DNA of 64,000 nucleotides, from positions 47,625,345 to 47,689,344 of the forward strand of contig CM054134.1 in assembly GCA_028751875.1 (NCBI GenBank). The letters are read 5' to 3'. This DNA comes from Rapana venosa (taxonomy: Eukaryota > Mollusca > Gastropoda > Neogastropoda > Muricidae). The translations under genes were made by a program, and so were the position numbers. This document shows positions 63,276 to 64,000 of the stretch, piece after piece. Positions within the stretch are counted from its first letter, which is position 1. Each line of letters opens with the position of its first letter. The notes beneath the pieces were generated by a model that saw only the letters and a program-made list of their open reading frames with translations, ran no database searches and was not told the DNA's origin.

Positions 63276-64000
63276 TCTTTACAGGGTAGGTAGATCTAGA
63301 TCTCTGGTTTGGCTTTGGTTTCCACAGGAGCTGTGGATCAGGTTGTACCCCTCCCTCCCCTAACTTACTCTTGCCAGCAGACTTCACAGATAGGCCTAAT
63401 GCTTGTCAGGATTTGTAGACGTCTCCCATTCTTCTTGTTCCTGTCATGTTTCTGTATTTTGCATAACACTCTGCCAGTTAAAGGTTTCATTAGCTTCAGG
63501 CATTCTCCATCACCTTGATAATGTATTGTGCACTGGCATGTGTTTGTGGAAATCCTTTTTTTTTAGGGGTGGGGGGTAATCCCCTCACAGTCACAGATAA
63601 TTACATCAGCAGTGTAATAAACCAAATTTGTCCTTTACGAGGCGTGTATCACAAGAATATTTTTTAATTTGGCAAGAAATATTTTCTCCAAATACATTTT
63701 TTTATGATTTCTCTGTGTGTGTGGGTGTATGCACAAATATTGCTTTTCACTCCATTACAATCATTTACATAAAAAAATGTAGCTGTCCATGTTTATCATG
63801 AAAATGAAATGTTAATGAACAAGGAAAGACAAAGGTGATGTCACATAACTGACATTGTGACAAACAGTGCTAGGCGCAGCCTCTTGCTTTCACTTTGATA
63901 AGCAATGTTTACTCTGGCCTTCCAGACCCGATCCCTAGGATCAGTATCTATGGGTTTTACAAAGTACTGAACATAATTGACACTCGGTTGTAACTTACTG
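63276..64000. other. Right edge, nothing recognised
   Basis: AT-rich sequence with no identifiable exon or repeat family. Confidence 0.5.

Overview
This is animal nuclear DNA, not prokaryotic: two conserved metazoan genes are split by canonical GT-AG introns and sit in a dense field of LINEs, tRNA-derived SINEs, a 5S rRNA-like SINE, minisatellites and (CA)n, (GA)n, (AT)n and poly-G tracts. The modular SINE profile (several tRNA heads sharing one body and one tail) looks most like a mollusc, possibly a gastropod. That is inference from repeat style; nothing here proves the phylum.

Genes. Both recognisable genes are on the minus strand. UBFD1 (ubiquitin-domain protein) is complete: eight coding exons between 24553 (start codon) and 6603 (stop), with intron phases that all agree, give a 295-residue protein. 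An MRE11 homologue (DNA double-strand-break nuclease) runs from 48462 to 36639 in six coding exons. It has three oddities: an Asp-to-Asn change at catalytic residue 60, one exon a single base short so that the frame breaks, and a C-terminus that stops about 165 residues early compared with human. It may be a decaying or diverged copy, or carry assembly errors. Bases 1-2175 look like the 3' UTR of a plus-strand gene lying mostly to the left, convergent with UBFD1.

Repeats. 1-5300: AT-rich tail, three tandem arrays and a short inverted structure. 6.6-24.6 kb: UBFD1 introns, holding a decayed LINE, several SINEs, a foldback element with arms of about 300 bp, tandem copies of an exon-3 splice junction, a 25-bp minisatellite touching the exon-2 donor, and a 600-bp AGC/AGT tract. 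24.9-36.5 kb: intergenic LINE and SINE debris. 36.6-48.5 kb: MRE11, with a nested set of insertions in its large fourth intron. 48.5-64 kb: layered LINEs and SINEs, including an RTE-like LINE with a zinc finger and an I-like LINE inserted into another LINE's microsatellite.

Many insertions are nested and carry visible target-site duplications, so relative ages can be read directly: SINE-C into LINEs and SINE-A, the long SINE-D into SINE-E, an RTE-like LINE into SINE-A, and a shrunken RTE-like derivative into SINE-F. The most unusual items are the roughly 870-bp dimeric tRNA-headed element (SINE-D), the foldback element, the decoy splice-acceptor array, the covarying hairpins at the 5' end of two RTE-like elements, and the altered MRE11. 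Family letters SINE-A to SINE-G are local labels used only here.
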